A DNA stretch of 64,000 nt, from the NCBI GenBank assembly GCA_965260935.1, contig OZ253374.1, positions 2,604,001-2,668,000 on the forward strand, read 5' to 3'. Under the pieces are notes generated by a model, which was given only the letters and a program-made list of their open reading frames with translations, ran no database searches and was not told where the DNA came from. Made by a program: the position numbers and the translations under genes. This DNA comes from JBBROS01 sp965260935. Its GTDB lineage: Bacteria > Pseudomonadota > Alphaproteobacteria > Acetobacterales > Acetobacteraceae. Positions 8,836 to 18,184 of this stretch are shown in pieces (the first letter of the stretch is position 1; each line of letters begins with the position of its first letter).

Positions 8836-9353
8836 CGGTCCGCCGCGCCGCCGTGGCGGATTCGGCCGCCATCGCGTCCATCCACGTCTCCGCCTGGCGC
8901 AGCGCCTATGCCGGCATCCTGCCGAACGCGTATCTGTCCGGCATGTCGGTCATCCGGCACGCCGCCGGGTTCCAGGCCAGCATCGCGGCGGGCCACGGCA
9001 CGCTGGTGGCCGAGGCCGGCGGCCGGGTGGTCGGCTACGCGACGTTCGGCCGGGCGCGGTCGAAGGGGATCGGGGATGGCGAGGTGGAAACCCTCTACGT
9101 GCTCGACGATTGGCGCGACCAGGGCTTCGGACGCCGGCTGTTGCAGGCCTCCGCCTTGCAGCTTTCCCAGCACGGCTGCCGCAGCCTGTTCCTTTGGGTG
9201 CTGCGGGAGAACCCGAGCCGGTGGTTCTACCAGCGTCTGGGCGGGCGCGCGGCCATGAATTCGGTGACGAGCGTCGCCGGGCAGCGACTGGATCAGACGG
9301 CGTATGTTTGGGACCCGATCGGGTTGCTGCTGGGCGCGTCTGCCAAGGGATAG
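8832..9353 (+). CDS. GNAT family N-acetyltransferase
   Basis: 173 residues of the GNAT fold, which transfers acetyl from acetyl-CoA to an amine. The N-terminal motif VRRAAVADSAAIASIHVSAW is typical of RimI/PhnO-like members; the acetyl-CoA pyrophosphate loop appears as DQGFGRRLLQAS near residue 95, and NPSRWFYQRLGG is the usual motif B. ATG at 8832 overlaps the rsmB stop, so it is translationally coupled. The substrate is unknown. It ends the run of genes that begins with ppx/gppA. Confidence 0.88.
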   Translation: MTVRRAAVADSAAIASIHVSAWRSAYAGILPNAYLSGMSVIRHAAGFQASIAAGHGTLVAEAGGRVVGYATFGRARSKGIGDGEVETLYVLDDWRDQGFGRRLLQASALQLSQHGCRSLFLWVLRENPSRWFYQRLGGRAAMNSVTSVAGQRLDQTAYVWDPIGLLLGASAKG

Positions 9354-9416
9354 CGATGGGGTTTGGTGGCGTGGCCAAGTCTTTGCAGGACGCTACAAGT
9401 AAACCATCTCAGGTTT

Positions 9417-9445
9417 TTGACACATCTGTAACGCGAGGGTAAAAA
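9417..9445 (+). promoter_or_regulatory. Candidate sigma-70 promoter of the two-partner secretion genes
   Basis: A perfect TTGACA (9417-9422) is followed after 17 bases by TAAAAA (9440-9445), about 30 bases before the tpsA start codon. The spacing is ideal, the -10 box is weak (4 of 6). It lies in the only AT-rich stretch between the acetyltransferase gene and tpsA. Confidence 0.45.
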
Positions 9446-9474
9446 CAAGGCCGACATACCAGGAATGCCCAACC

Positions 9475-12400
9475 ATGCCAAACCGTTCCTGGCAGGTTCT
9501 ACTGTTCATTCCGCTTACGGCGGCGCTGCTCCAGGGCGAGAACGCCTGCGCGCAAGGGATTACGATTGACGGCCGGCTATCTCCGGCGCAAACCCTGGCT
9601 GGCCCGAATTACGCAATCGGCGCGAGGCTGGGCCGGCAGGTCGGAGGCAACCTGTTCCACAGCTTCGGCGCTTTCGGCCTCAAGGAGGGCGAAACAGCCA
9701 CCTTCAGCGGGCCGCCCAACGTTGGCAACGTGATCGGCCGGGTAACCGGAGGCGCAGCCTCCTCCATCGACGGCAATGTCAAATCCACCATTCCTGGGGC
9801 GAACCTTTACTTGGTGAACCCGGCCGGGGTCGTATTTGGGCCGAACGCGAGCGTGAACGTGAGCGGAAGCTTCCACGCCAGTTCCGCTGACTACCTGAAG
9901 CTGAAGGACGGCGCGCGATTCCAGGCTGCCAATCCGGACGCCAGCACCCTTACATCCTCGCCGCCGGAAGCGTTCGGGTTCCTGTCCGCCAACCCTCGGC
10001 CGGTCACGGTCAACCGGTCGACGCTGCAACTTCCTTCTGGCGGCACGCTGGGTTTGGTGGGCGGAGACGTGACGATCAGCGGCGGCGTCCTGGTGGCCCC
10101 GGCGGGAACGGTGCACATTGCCAGCGCCGCAGGAGCAGGCGAGATTCCGGTCAATCCGCAGGCCGGACCGCCGCCCACCGTGTCCCGCTCCGGGACCGTG
10201 CAGGTGACGAACAACTCGACGGTCTACCCGAGCGGCGGCAGCGTTTTCATCCGCGCCGGAGACCTTTCGGTATCAGGCCCAGGCACCGTCATCGTGACCG
10301 ACAACAGTATTCCGGGTGGCAATGGGGCGCTCTCGCTGCACGGCGACCGGACCGTGGCCATCCGCGGCGGGGCGACTGTCGTGGCTTCGGCGACCGGGCC
10401 TGGGCGCGCTCCCGGGATCAGCGTCGGCACCGCGGCGGGGGGGACGACGACGATTGATGCGTCCACAGTCGCCACGAACGCCCCCGTGTCGAGCGACGGC
10501 GGGCCGGTCGCGATCAGCACGGGCGGCCTCACGTTGCGGAACGGGGCGGTGGTGGTGAGCAACGCGCGGGGCCTCGGCAATGGCGGGCCGATCAGCGTGA
10601 CCGCCGACAGCGTGCTGCTGGATGGGCCGGGGACGATGCTGGACAGCGAAGCCTACGGAGCGGGGCTGGCGGACGCGAACGGCGTTCCGGCCTTGGCTGG
10701 CGCAGGAGGGGCGGTCAATGTGAGCGGGGGCGACTTGACCGTGCAGAACAGGGCCACGATCCAGGCGTTCACCTCGGGCAGCGGCGCTGCCGGGCCAATC
10801 GGCATCGCGATGAACGGCGCGGTTGCCCTCACGGCCGGCTCGCAAATCCTGTCCAGGTCGACCGCGAGCGGGCCAGGGGCCAACGGCGGCAATGCCGGCA
10901 CAGTCACTGTCAGCGCTGCCGCGCTCACGCTTGCGCGCGGCAGCTCGATCAACACCGACACATCCAATTCCGGCAACGGGGGCCGGATCGCCTTGGAGAT
11001 TTCCGGCCCGCTCACGGTTGACGGGACCGGAAAGGGCGAGTTCGCCAACGGCGTCAGCAGCGAGGCGGAGGTCAACGCGCCCGGTTCGGCTGGGTCGGTG
11101 CAGGTCAACGCCGGCAGCGTCTCGGTGCTGAACGGCGGCTTCATCAACAGCAACACGCGCGGCGCCGGCGCGGGCGGCTCGGTGCGGGTGTCAACGCCGG
11201 GGGCGTTGCTGCTCGACGGCGGGGGCGGCGGCTTCACCGAGATCGGGGCATCGGCGCTCGGGCCGCGGTCGGGCAATGCCGGCACGGTTACGGTCAACGC
11301 CGGTTCCGTCACGGTGCAGGGCGGGGCGCAGATCGCCAGCCTGAATGCGGGGCCAGGGCGGGCCGGCGATGTGACGGTCAACGCCGGCGCGCTGATCCTC
11401 GCGCGCGGCGGCTCGATCACGACCGACACCTCCGGCCCCGGCAATGCCGGCGAGATCGCGCTCAACATCGGCGGCCCGCTCACGATTGACGGCCTCGGCA
11501 AGGGCAGCTTCGTCAACGGCGTCAGCAGCGAGGCCGCGGTCAACGTCCTTGGTTCGGCCGGGTCGGTGCGGGTCAACGCCGCCAGCGTCTCGGTGCTGAA
11601 CGGCGGCTTCGTCAACAGCAACACGCGCGGCGCCGGCGCGGGCGGTTCGGTGCTGGTGTCAACGCCGGGCGCGTTGCTGCTCGATGGCGGGGGCGGCGGC
11701 TTCACCGAGATCGGGGCCTCGGCGCTCGGGCCGCAATCGGGCAATGCCGGCGCCGTGACCGTCAGCGGCGGCTCGGTCACGGTGCAGAACGGCGCGCGGA
11801 TCGCCAGCTCCACCGCAGCACCAGGACGGGGCGGCAACGTGGCGGTCAATGCGGGCGCGCTCACCCTCGCGCGCGGCGGCTCGATTACGACCGACACGTC
11901 CGGCGCCGGCGACGCGGGCGACGTCGCGCTCGACATCGGCGGCCCGCTCGCCATCGACGGCTCCAACAAGGGCGAGTTCGTCAACGGCGTCAGCAGCGAG
12001 GCCGCGGTCAATGTGCCTGGCTCGGCCGGGTCGGTGCGGGTCAACGCCGGCAGCGTCTCTGTCGTGAACGACGGGTTCATCAACAGCAATACCCGCGGCG
12101 CCGGCGCTGGCGGCTCCGTTCTGGTGGCGACCCCTGGCGCGCTGCTGCTCGACGGCGCAGGCGGCGGCTTCACCGAGATCGCGGCGTCGGCATTGGGGGC
12201 ACGGTCGGGCAATGCCGGGACGGTCACGATCGACGCCGGTTCGGTCAGGGTTCAAGGCAAGGCACGGATTGCCAGCGCCACCGCCGGGCCGGGCCGGGGC
12301 GGAGCCGTTGCCGTCAATACCGGAACGCTGGCCGTGTCGGGCGGCGGTTCGGTCAATACGCAAACCGTCGCTTCCGGCGATGCCGGCGTGGTCTCGTTGA

Positions 12401-13455
12401 ACGTCGGCGGGGATCTGGCCATTGACGGCGGCGGCGTTGTCAGCAGCGAAGCCTCGCCAGGAAGCTCGGGCTCGGCCGGAGCCGTCCGGGTCAACGCGGG
12501 CAACATCTCGGTTTTGAGCGGCGGCACGGTTTCCAGCAGCACGCGGAGCACGGGCGCGGGTGGCTCGGTGGCAGTGTCCACTCCTGGCGCGCTGTTGCTC
12601 GACGGCCGGGGCGTGCCCGGCGCCGCCATTACGGCGGCCACGTTCGGGACGCAGTCGGGCGACGCCGGCACGGTGACGGTCAGCGCCGGCACGGTCACGA
12701 TCCTTGACGCGGCGCAGGTCGCCAGTTCCAGCACCGGCCAAGGCCGCGGCGGCGACGTGCGCGTGGCCGCCGGTTCCACCGCCACCCTCGACGGCGTCGG
12801 GCCGCAGATCAACGCCACCTCCACCGGCGCGGGCCCGGCCGGCTCGATCACCGTCTCGGCGCCGCGCCTTTCCTTGCGCAACGACGCGTCCATCTCGACC
12901 GAGGCGCAAACGGCCAATGGCGGCAACATCACGATCGGCCCGGGAGACCTGCTCTATCTTCAGCGCAGCTCGATCGCCTCCTCGGTCAACAGCGCGTTCG
13001 GCAACGGCGGCAACATCACCGTCGATCCGCGCCTGGTGGTGCTCGACCGTAGCCTGATTCAGGCCAACGCGGTGGGCGGCAACGGCGGCAACCTGCTTAT
13101 CCAGGCGCAACAACTCGTCCCCTCGGCCGAAAGCGCCATCACCGCTACGTCGCAGCTTGGCGTTTCGGGCGAGATCTTCATCACCGCGCAGCCATTGAAC
13201 CTGAACGGCGCCCTGGTCGTGCTGGCGAGCGACCTGCGTTCCGCCGCCGCCTTGCTGCGCGAGGGATGCGCGGCGCGAGGCGCCGGCCCACGCTCCAGCT
13301 TGCTGATGACCGGGCACGGCGGGCAGCGACAGGCCGTTGATGTTACCGTGCCGGCGCTTTACTTCCTGGGCCGCCCGCTTCGCGGGGACGGGAACCAGGG
13401 AGCGGCCATTCCAGCCCAGCGCACCAGCATCGGGTTGTCCAGCGGATGCGGATAG
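9475..13455 (+). CDS. Two-partner secretion exoprotein (TpsA, filamentous haemagglutinin N-terminal domain)
   Basis: 1326 residues. A signal peptide ends near ALLQGENACAQG, followed by the TPS/haemagglutinin-activity domain (about 30-160) with its typical LYLVNPAGVVFGPNASVNV block, which directs export through the TpsB pore. The remainder is a Gly/Ser/Ala/Val-rich right-handed beta-helix region without cysteines until near the end (REGCAARGAG). Residues about 476-943 are three copies of a 156-residue unit plus a fourth degenerate one. The domain style and the partners (CHAT, DUF928, CHASE2) are those of cyanobacterial surface TPS proteins. Its 3' end overlaps the tpsB start by 10 bases. Likely a secreted or surface-held adhesin; the ligand is unknown. 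Confidence 0.92.
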   Translation: MPNRSWQVLLFIPLTAALLQGENACAQGITIDGRLSPAQTLAGPNYAIGARLGRQVGGNLFHSFGAFGLKEGETATFSGPPNVGNVIGRVTGGAASSIDGNVKSTIPGANLYLVNPAGVVFGPNASVNVSGSFHASSADYLKLKDGARFQAANPDASTLTSSPPEAFGFLSANPRPVTVNRSTLQLPSGGTLGLVGGDVTISGGVLVAPAGTVHIASAAGAGEIPVNPQAGPPPTVSRSGTVQVTNNSTVYPSGGSVFIRAGDLSVSGPGTVIVTDNSIPGGNGALSLHGDRTVAIRGGATVVASATGPGRAPGISVGTAAGGTTTIDASTVATNAPVSSDGGPVAISTGGLTLRNGAVVVSNARGLGNGGPISVTADSVLLDGPGTMLDSEAYGAGLADANGVPALAGAGGAVNVSGGDLTVQNRATIQAFTSGSGAAGPIGIAMNGAVALTAGSQILSRSTASGPGANGGNAGTVTVSAAALTLARGSSINTDTSNSGNGGRIALEISGPLTVDGTGKGEFANGVSSEAEVNAPGSAGSVQVNAGSVSVLNGGFINSNTRGAGAGGSVRVSTPGALLLDGGGGGFTEIGASALGPRSGNAGTVTVNAGSVTVQGGAQIASLNAGPGRAGDVTVNAGALILARGGSITTDTSGPGNAGEIALNIGGPLTIDGLGKGSFVNGVSSEAAVNVLGSAGSVRVNAASVSVLNGGFVNSNTRGAGAGGSVLVSTPGALLLDGGGGGFTEIGASALGPQSGNAGAVTVSGGSVTVQNGARIASSTAAPGRGGNVAVNAGALTLARGGSITTDTSGAGDAGDVALDIGGPLAIDGSNKGEFVNGVSSEAAVNVPGSAGSVRVNAGSVSVVNDGFINSNTRGAGAGGSVLVATPGALLLDGAGGGFTEIAASALGARSGNAGTVTIDAGSVRVQGKARIASATAGPGRGGAVAVNTGTLAVSGGGSVNTQTVASGDAGVVSLNVGGDLAIDGGGVVSSEASPGSSGSAGAVRVNAGNISVLSGGTVSSSTRSTGAGGSVAVSTPGALLLDGRGVPGAAITAATFGTQSGDAGTVTVSAGTVTILDAAQVASSSTGQGRGGDVRVAAGSTATLDGVGPQINATSTGAGPAGSITVSAPRLSLRNDASISTEAQTANGGNITIGPGDLLYLQRSSIASSVNSAFGNGGNITVDPRLVVLDRSLIQANAVGGNGGNLLIQAQQLVPSAESAITATSQLGVSGEIFITAQPLNLNGALVVLASDLRSAAALLREGCAARGAGPRSSLLMTGHGGQRQAVDVTVPALYFLGRPLRGDGNQGAAIPAQRTSIGLSSGCG
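10901..12304 (+). repeat. Three 468-bp tandem repeats inside tpsA
   Basis: Landmarks recur exactly 468 bases (156 codons) apart: GCGCT before the ALxLARG motif at 10921, 11389 and 11857, and AGCGTCTC of the SVSVxNxGF motif at 11116, 11584 and 12052. The units are very similar at DNA level, so they arose by recent duplication. A fourth, diverged unit follows, with the same motif (NISVLSGG) at 12502, that is 450 bases later. Unit boundaries are arbitrary. Confidence 0.9.
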
Positions 13456-15176
13456 GCGCGGGCATCCGCGGCTTCGGTCCGTGCCTCGGCGTCGTCCTTG
13501 TCCTGCTGCAAGCTGCCGGACCCGCGGCCGCTCAACTCGCGTCGCCCACGAACCCGCTGCCGGAACGGCGCGGCTCCGGGGCGCCCAGCTTGCCCCAGGT
13601 TCTCCCGGCGCCGCCGCCGGACAGGCCGGCGCCGGCGCGTAAGCCCCGGCCGCAAGTCCGCGCCAGCCTTCCCAACGATCCCCGCTTCGTGCTGCAAAGC
13701 GTCCGCCTGCTCGGCAACACCGTGCTGGGCCAAGCGGACATCGCCCGCGTCGTCACCCCGTTCCTCGGCGCCCCGGCAGGCTTTCAGGACATCGAGGAAA
13801 TCAGGCGGCAGCTCACGCTGCTCTACGTGGATCAAGGCTACATCAACTCCGGCGTCGTCGTGCCGGATCAGACCGTCGCCAACGGCAATCTGACATTGCA
13901 GGCCGTCGAAGGCAGGCTGACGGACATCGAGGTCACCGGAACGCGGCATTACCGCCCATCGTATTTCACGAGCCGCCTGCGCCGGGGCGTGGCCGTGCCG
14001 TTCAACGTGAACGACCTGGGGCGGGAGCAGCAGATCCTGCTGCAAGACCCCGGCCTTCGCCGCCTCAACCTCAATATCCGGCCCGGCCTCGTTCCAGGCG
14101 AGGCGCGCCTGACCGGGGACGTTTCCGAGGCAAACCCCTATTCGGTCAACCTGCAAATCGCCAACAGCCAGTCCCCAACGGTCGGCGAGGTGCGCGGCCA
14201 AATCCAAGGCGCCGTCGGCAACATCGTCGGCGTCGGCGACCTCCTGGCGCTGCAATACGGGCGCAGCGAGGGAATCAACGATGGGGCCGTCAGCTACTCG
14301 CTGCCGGTCGCCAGCGACGACACCAGGGTCAGCCTGCGCTACGACATCAACGATTCCCTTGTCATCGGCCAAAGCCTCGGCCCGCTCGACATCACCAGCC
14401 GGTATCAAAACGTCGGCCTCGGCCTGAGCCGGCCATTTTACCGGACGCCCGAGCGTGCCCTCAACCTGGGCCTCTCTTTCGAATGGCGCCGTAGCCGGAC
14501 ATTCCTGCTTGGCGAGCCTTTCTCGTTCTCCCCGGGCGCCGACGAGGGGCGCACCAACGTCACCGCCCTGCGCTTCTATCAGGACTGGCTGGACCGCACT
14601 GCCATGCGGGTTACAGCCCTCCGGTCAACGTTCAGTTTCGGGATCAACGCTTTGGGCGCCACCGTGACGAGCACGCCGCCGACCGGACAGTTCTTTGCCT
14701 GGCTGGGCCAGGGGCAATACGTGCGCCGCTTGTTCGGCGCGAACGAGCTCCTGCTCCGCGGCAGCCTGCAACTCAGCAAGGACCCGCTGTTCCCGATCGA
14801 GCAGTTCGTGCTCGGCGGCTTCTCCACCGTGCGCGGCTACCGGGAATACCTGACCGCAACCGACAACGCTGCCGCCGGCACGCTTGAACTGCGCGTTCCG
14901 GTCGGTAGGGTCCCTGTTCCTTTTCTCGGCAGCACCGCCGATACCGGCACCGTTCAGGTAGCGCCCTTCTACGATTTCGGCTTCGGCTGGAACACGCGGC
15001 GCGCGACGCCCCCGAACGCTAATTTGACGAGCGTCGGCGTCGGCCTGCGCTGGCTCGTCTCCTTGGAAACCTCCGCCGAGTTATACTATGGCTACGCGTT
15101 GCGCCGGGTAATCAGCCGCGGCAATTCCCTGCAAGACCAAGGCATCCATTTCCGTATCGTCACGGCCGTGTTTTGA
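13446..15176 (+). CDS. Two-partner secretion outer-membrane transporter (TpsB, ShlB/FhaC/HecB family)
   Basis: 576 residues. Signal peptide about 1-30 (GVVLVLLQAAGPAAAQ), a Pro-rich linker, POTRA domains (FVLQSVRLLGNTVLGQADIA, then LQAVEGRLTDIEVTGTRHY) and a 16-stranded Omp85-type beta-barrel from about residue 200. The conserved barrel loop motif VRGY appears as STVRGYREYL, and the protein ends with a terminal Phe (RIVTAVF), the usual outer-membrane barrel signature. It exports the adjacent TpsA across the outer membrane. The start overlaps tpsA. Its TGA stop abuts, with no base between, the stop of the convergent DUF928 gene. Confidence 0.93.
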   Translation: MRIGAGIRGFGPCLGVVLVLLQAAGPAAAQLASPTNPLPERRGSGAPSLPQVLPAPPPDRPAPARKPRPQVRASLPNDPRFVLQSVRLLGNTVLGQADIARVVTPFLGAPAGFQDIEEIRRQLTLLYVDQGYINSGVVVPDQTVANGNLTLQAVEGRLTDIEVTGTRHYRPSYFTSRLRRGVAVPFNVNDLGREQQILLQDPGLRRLNLNIRPGLVPGEARLTGDVSEANPYSVNLQIANSQSPTVGEVRGQIQGAVGNIVGVGDLLALQYGRSEGINDGAVSYSLPVASDDTRVSLRYDINDSLVIGQSLGPLDITSRYQNVGLGLSRPFYRTPERALNLGLSFEWRRSRTFLLGEPFSFSPGADEGRTNVTALRFYQDWLDRTAMRVTALRSTFSFGINALGATVTSTPPTGQFFAWLGQGQYVRRLFGANELLLRGSLQLSKDPLFPIEQFVLGGFSTVRGYREYLTATDNAAAGTLELRVPVGRVPVPFLGSTADTGTVQVAPFYDFGFGWNTRRATPPNANLTSVGVGLRWLVSLETSAELYYGYALRRVISRGNSLQDQGIHFRIVTAVF

Positions 15177-15881
15177 TCAGGGGCGGGCACTCGCGCCAGC
15201 ATCGGCCGGCATCTGCAACTCCGCCTCCCTGAACATAAACGCGAGCGCTTCGCCATGGCCGCTCTTGCGGCGTTGCTCGGCCAGATAGACGGCGTCATAC
15301 CAATATCCAGCCTGCGCGAGCGCGGCAGGGCGCTGCTCCGGGGAAACGTCCGCCGCCCTGAGCGCCGGGTTGCCCGGCCGGTACTCGATCAAGGCGCTGC
15401 ACACGAGGTCCTGCGAGGGCGCGCGCGGGTTCAATGCCAGGGTGAGCGACCAGGTGCAGAGGAGGTTCGGGGGAAGCTGAACCCGATGCTCACGCAAGCT
15501 GATCGTGCCCAGGCCCGATACGCGGCTGTGCCGAAACTCGAAGTCGGCCAGCGGCCGTGCCTGACCACTGGTGCTGATTGTCAGCCGAAAAGGCTGATCG
15601 GCCCTGCCTTGCAGGATGTAGTACAAAATCGGCTCACCGGCCGAGGTCAGGCCTACGCCCCGCAACGGCGCGACCAGGTCTACCGTCACATCGCCGTTCG
15701 GACTGTCTGTTCCGCGCGTGGCCGCACCGGTACGGCCAGTCGGCGCCCCGCGGTTCTGCAGGTCGCCGCCATCATTCGTCCGGCCTTGCTGGCCGCCCGG
15801 CGGCTGCGCCGCACGCGCCTCGGCGGCAATCGCGCCACCCGTGCCGATAAGCGCGCCCAGCAACGCCCGTCTCGTTTGCAT
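15177..15881 (-). CDS. DUF928-like exported protein
   Basis: 234 residues. The N-terminus MQTRRALLGALIGTGGAIAA is a signal sequence with an Arg pair, possibly Tat. A Gln/Gly/Thr-rich linker leads to a domain with APLRGVGLTSAGEPILYYIL near residue 95 and a C-terminal GYWYDAVYLAEQRRKS motif that fits the DUF928 family, which in cyanobacteria sits beside CHAT and CHASE2 genes. ATG 15881 has AAAGGAG at 9 bases. It is the last gene of the cyclase-CHAT-DUF928 operon and converges on tpsB. A periplasmic role in the TPS/CHAT system is inferred; biochemical function is unknown. Confidence 0.75.
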   Translation of the reverse strand: MQTRRALLGALIGTGGAIAAEARAAQPPGGQQGRTNDGGDLQNRGAPTGRTGAATRGTDSPNGDVTVDLVAPLRGVGLTSAGEPILYYILQGRADQPFRLTISTSGQARPLADFEFRHSRVSGLGTISLREHRVQLPPNLLCTWSLTLALNPRAPSQDLVCSALIEYRPGNPALRAADVSPEQRPAALAQAGYWYDAVYLAEQRRKSGHGEALAFMFREAELQMPADAGASARP

Positions 15882-15898
15882 GACACCGGACTCCTTTG

Positions 15899-18184
15899 TC
15901 AAAGCCAATTGCCGATAAGCAGGAAAGGCGCCCAATAGGCCGGGTGGCCGAGCAGCGGGTCGGCCACCATGCTCCGCTGCGCCGACTGCAGCGCCCGTGC
16001 TTTCGAGACGGTTCCACGCTTGAGCTGCTTATAGAAACTGACCATCAACGGACCCGTGGCCTGGTCGCTGACCGACCACAAGGTGGCCACCGCGCTCCGC
16101 GCGCCCGCCTTCAACGCCAGCCCGGCCAGGCCGAGCGCCGCCCGGTCATCGCCAGCGGCCGTTTGGCAGGCGCTGAGCACCAACAGCCCAAGGCCCGGGT
16201 CACGGAACCGCGTTGGCTGAATGCTGGCCTCAAGGCCATCCAGATCGAGCCGACTGTTGAAGGTCAGCACGAAATCCTGGCTCGGATCACGGCCAAACCG
16301 CCCGTGCGAGGCGATGTGCACGATGCCGAAATCCGTGTCCCGCAGCTCACGCGCGAAGCCGGACGCCACGAAGGCGCGGTTGAGCAGGATGACGCCGCCT
16401 TGCAGCCGGTGCACGTCCTCAAGCTCCGAGGCGACGTTCGGAAGCGCGGAAAACCCTTGGCGGCTTTGCGAGACGCCGGCGGCCAGCGTTCGCGACGACT
16501 CCGGCGTCAGCGGCTGCGGGGCCACCAGCCGCAAGCCCGGCGCCGTCGCCAACGCGTAGCGCTCGATCAGGAAGCGCTTGCCGTCATGCAGGGCGGCGAA
16601 CGGGATGGTGCGCAGCACGCCGTCCGGCACGATCACCAGCGTATCGACCTCCCGCCCGGCAAGCAGGGCGTCGATCGGCCGGGCGATCAAGTCATACAGC
16701 CGACGCGCCGGAACCAGGTATTCGTTGGTCGAGCGCCGCTCCAGCGCCAGGCGGAACTGCTCCACCTCGGCCCGCAGGCGCGCTTCGCTGATCGGAACGT
16801 CGATCTGCCGGTAGTCCTGGCCGACGCTGACCAGGAGCGCCAGCCGGTCGGGCAGGATGACCGGGTAGATCACCGCCGTATCCGGCGCGACCGCCTCGAT
16901 GACGCGCCGCTTCGACTCGAAGTCGGCGATGCAGGTGTCGCGGTAATAGTCCTGCAGCTCGGCCTGCTTCAATTCTTCCAGCGTGTCCTGCGCTTCGCGG
17001 ATCAGCGCCGAGGAGTTCCGCCGGTCATTGCTGGCCCGGCGCAGCAGCGCGTCGGCGAATTGCCTGTAGAGCGGGCCGAACGTGCCCTGGAACGAGGACT
17101 GCCCATCCCGGTAATCGACGGGGATGTCGCCGCGAACCGATTGCAGGGTGGAGACGGCGTGCCGGAAATTCGCCAGCGCCGCGTCCTCGTGGCCCAAGGC
17201 GCGGTCGATCCTTGCCTGCTGCCACTCAATGCGGAACAGGATGTCCGGCGCCGACGCCTGCTGCGCGCGGAACTGCGCCTGTTGCGTGAGGCGGTCCGCC
17301 TGCGCCAGGTTTCCCAGGCGCTCCTCCAGGCGCCCGGTTCCGCCGAGGGCGAGGGCTTCCAGGGCCGGATGCCGCAAGCGCCCGGCGATCGCTTGCGCCG
17401 CCTCGAACGCCTGCCGGGCCACGCTGGCGAGCGGCTGAGGCATCGGCGCGTCCCCAAGCGCGGCCGTGCCGGCGGCGACGAGCGCCAGCCCCGCCTGATA
17501 GCTCGGCCCCATGCGAGCCAGCTTGGAAACGGCGCTCCGCAAGAAGGAGGCGGCCCGGGCGGGGTCGTTGGCCCCGAGGGCGAGCCGGGCGGCATTCGTT
17601 TCGGCCGTCGCCGACAGGGCGGGGTCGTTGCCCGCATCCGCGAACCGGATCGCCTCCGCGTAGGCCCGGGCGGCTTGCGGCGTCCGCCCCGTGGCGGCGT
17701 AGAGGTTGCCGAGATCATTGCTGCTGGCGCCCGCCACGGCTGTGTCGTCCAACCGGCGCGCAAGGGCTTGGCTTTCCAGCAGCAGCGGCTCGGCCGCCGT
17801 GGTGCGCCGTGACATGAAAGCCAGGTTGCCCAAGGCGCCGCTGGCGGCGGCGGTCAGGGACTGGTCCTTCGCCGCCCGCGCCCGGCCGAGCGCGCCTGTC
17901 AGGTCCTCGCGCGCCTGATTGAACTGGCCTTCCACCCGATAGGCCTCGCCGCGCCGCGCCAGCGCCTCGGCCTCGAGCTTCGGCGCGCCTGCGAGACGGC
18001 ACAGGCGAATGGCTTCCGTCCAGTGCTTGGTGGCGCCGACAACATCGCCGACCTCGAAGGCTGCGACGCCACGGCCCAGAAGCTGTAGGGCGGCCTGGCG
18101 ATCCGTCGCCGGATCGGCATGGGCGATGGAGCCGGCGCCGAGCGAGAAAAGGAACGTACAAAGCAGCGCCCATGAAAGCTTCAT
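15899..18184 (-). CDS. TPR-CHAT domain protein (caspase-like HetF-associated protease)
   Basis: 761 residues. A signal peptide (LLCTFLFSLGAGSIAHAD) is followed by about 400 residues of tetratricopeptide repeats and, from about 500, a CHAT domain. The predicted His-Cys dyad is present: FGIVHIASHGRFGRD carries the His and LLVLSACQTAAGDDRA the Cys, followed by the family's GLAGLALKAGARSAVATLW. CHAT proteins are caspase-like proteases; in cyanobacteria and some proteobacteria they co-occur with TPS pairs and CHASE2 cyclases. Its ATG overlaps the cyclase stop (TGATGA), and DUF928 follows 17 bases later. A role in processing or checking the secreted TpsA in the periplasm is a reasonable inference only. 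Confidence 0.9.
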   Translation of the reverse strand: MKLSWALLCTFLFSLGAGSIAHADPATDRQAALQLLGRGVAAFEVGDVVGATKHWTEAIRLCRLAGAPKLEAEALARRGEAYRVEGQFNQAREDLTGALGRARAAKDQSLTAAASGALGNLAFMSRRTTAAEPLLLESQALARRLDDTAVAGASSNDLGNLYAATGRTPQAARAYAEAIRFADAGNDPALSATAETNAARLALGANDPARAASFLRSAVSKLARMGPSYQAGLALVAAGTAALGDAPMPQPLASVARQAFEAAQAIAGRLRHPALEALALGGTGRLEERLGNLAQADRLTQQAQFRAQQASAPDILFRIEWQQARIDRALGHEDAALANFRHAVSTLQSVRGDIPVDYRDGQSSFQGTFGPLYRQFADALLRRASNDRRNSSALIREAQDTLEELKQAELQDYYRDTCIADFESKRRVIEAVAPDTAVIYPVILPDRLALLVSVGQDYRQIDVPISEARLRAEVEQFRLALERRSTNEYLVPARRLYDLIARPIDALLAGREVDTLVIVPDGVLRTIPFAALHDGKRFLIERYALATAPGLRLVAPQPLTPESSRTLAAGVSQSRQGFSALPNVASELEDVHRLQGGVILLNRAFVASGFARELRDTDFGIVHIASHGRFGRDPSQDFVLTFNSRLDLDGLEASIQPTRFRDPGLGLLVLSACQTAAGDDRAALGLAGLALKAGARSAVATLWSVSDQATGPLMVSFYKQLKRGTVSKARALQSAQRSMVADPLLGHPAYWAPFLLIGNWL

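Noticed and set aside
10653..13317. Long minus-strand frames opposite the tpsA repeats
   Set aside because: They are Pro/Ala/Thr- or Arg/Gly-rich mirrors of the tandem repeats, and the plus-strand frame has a signal peptide and TPS domain.
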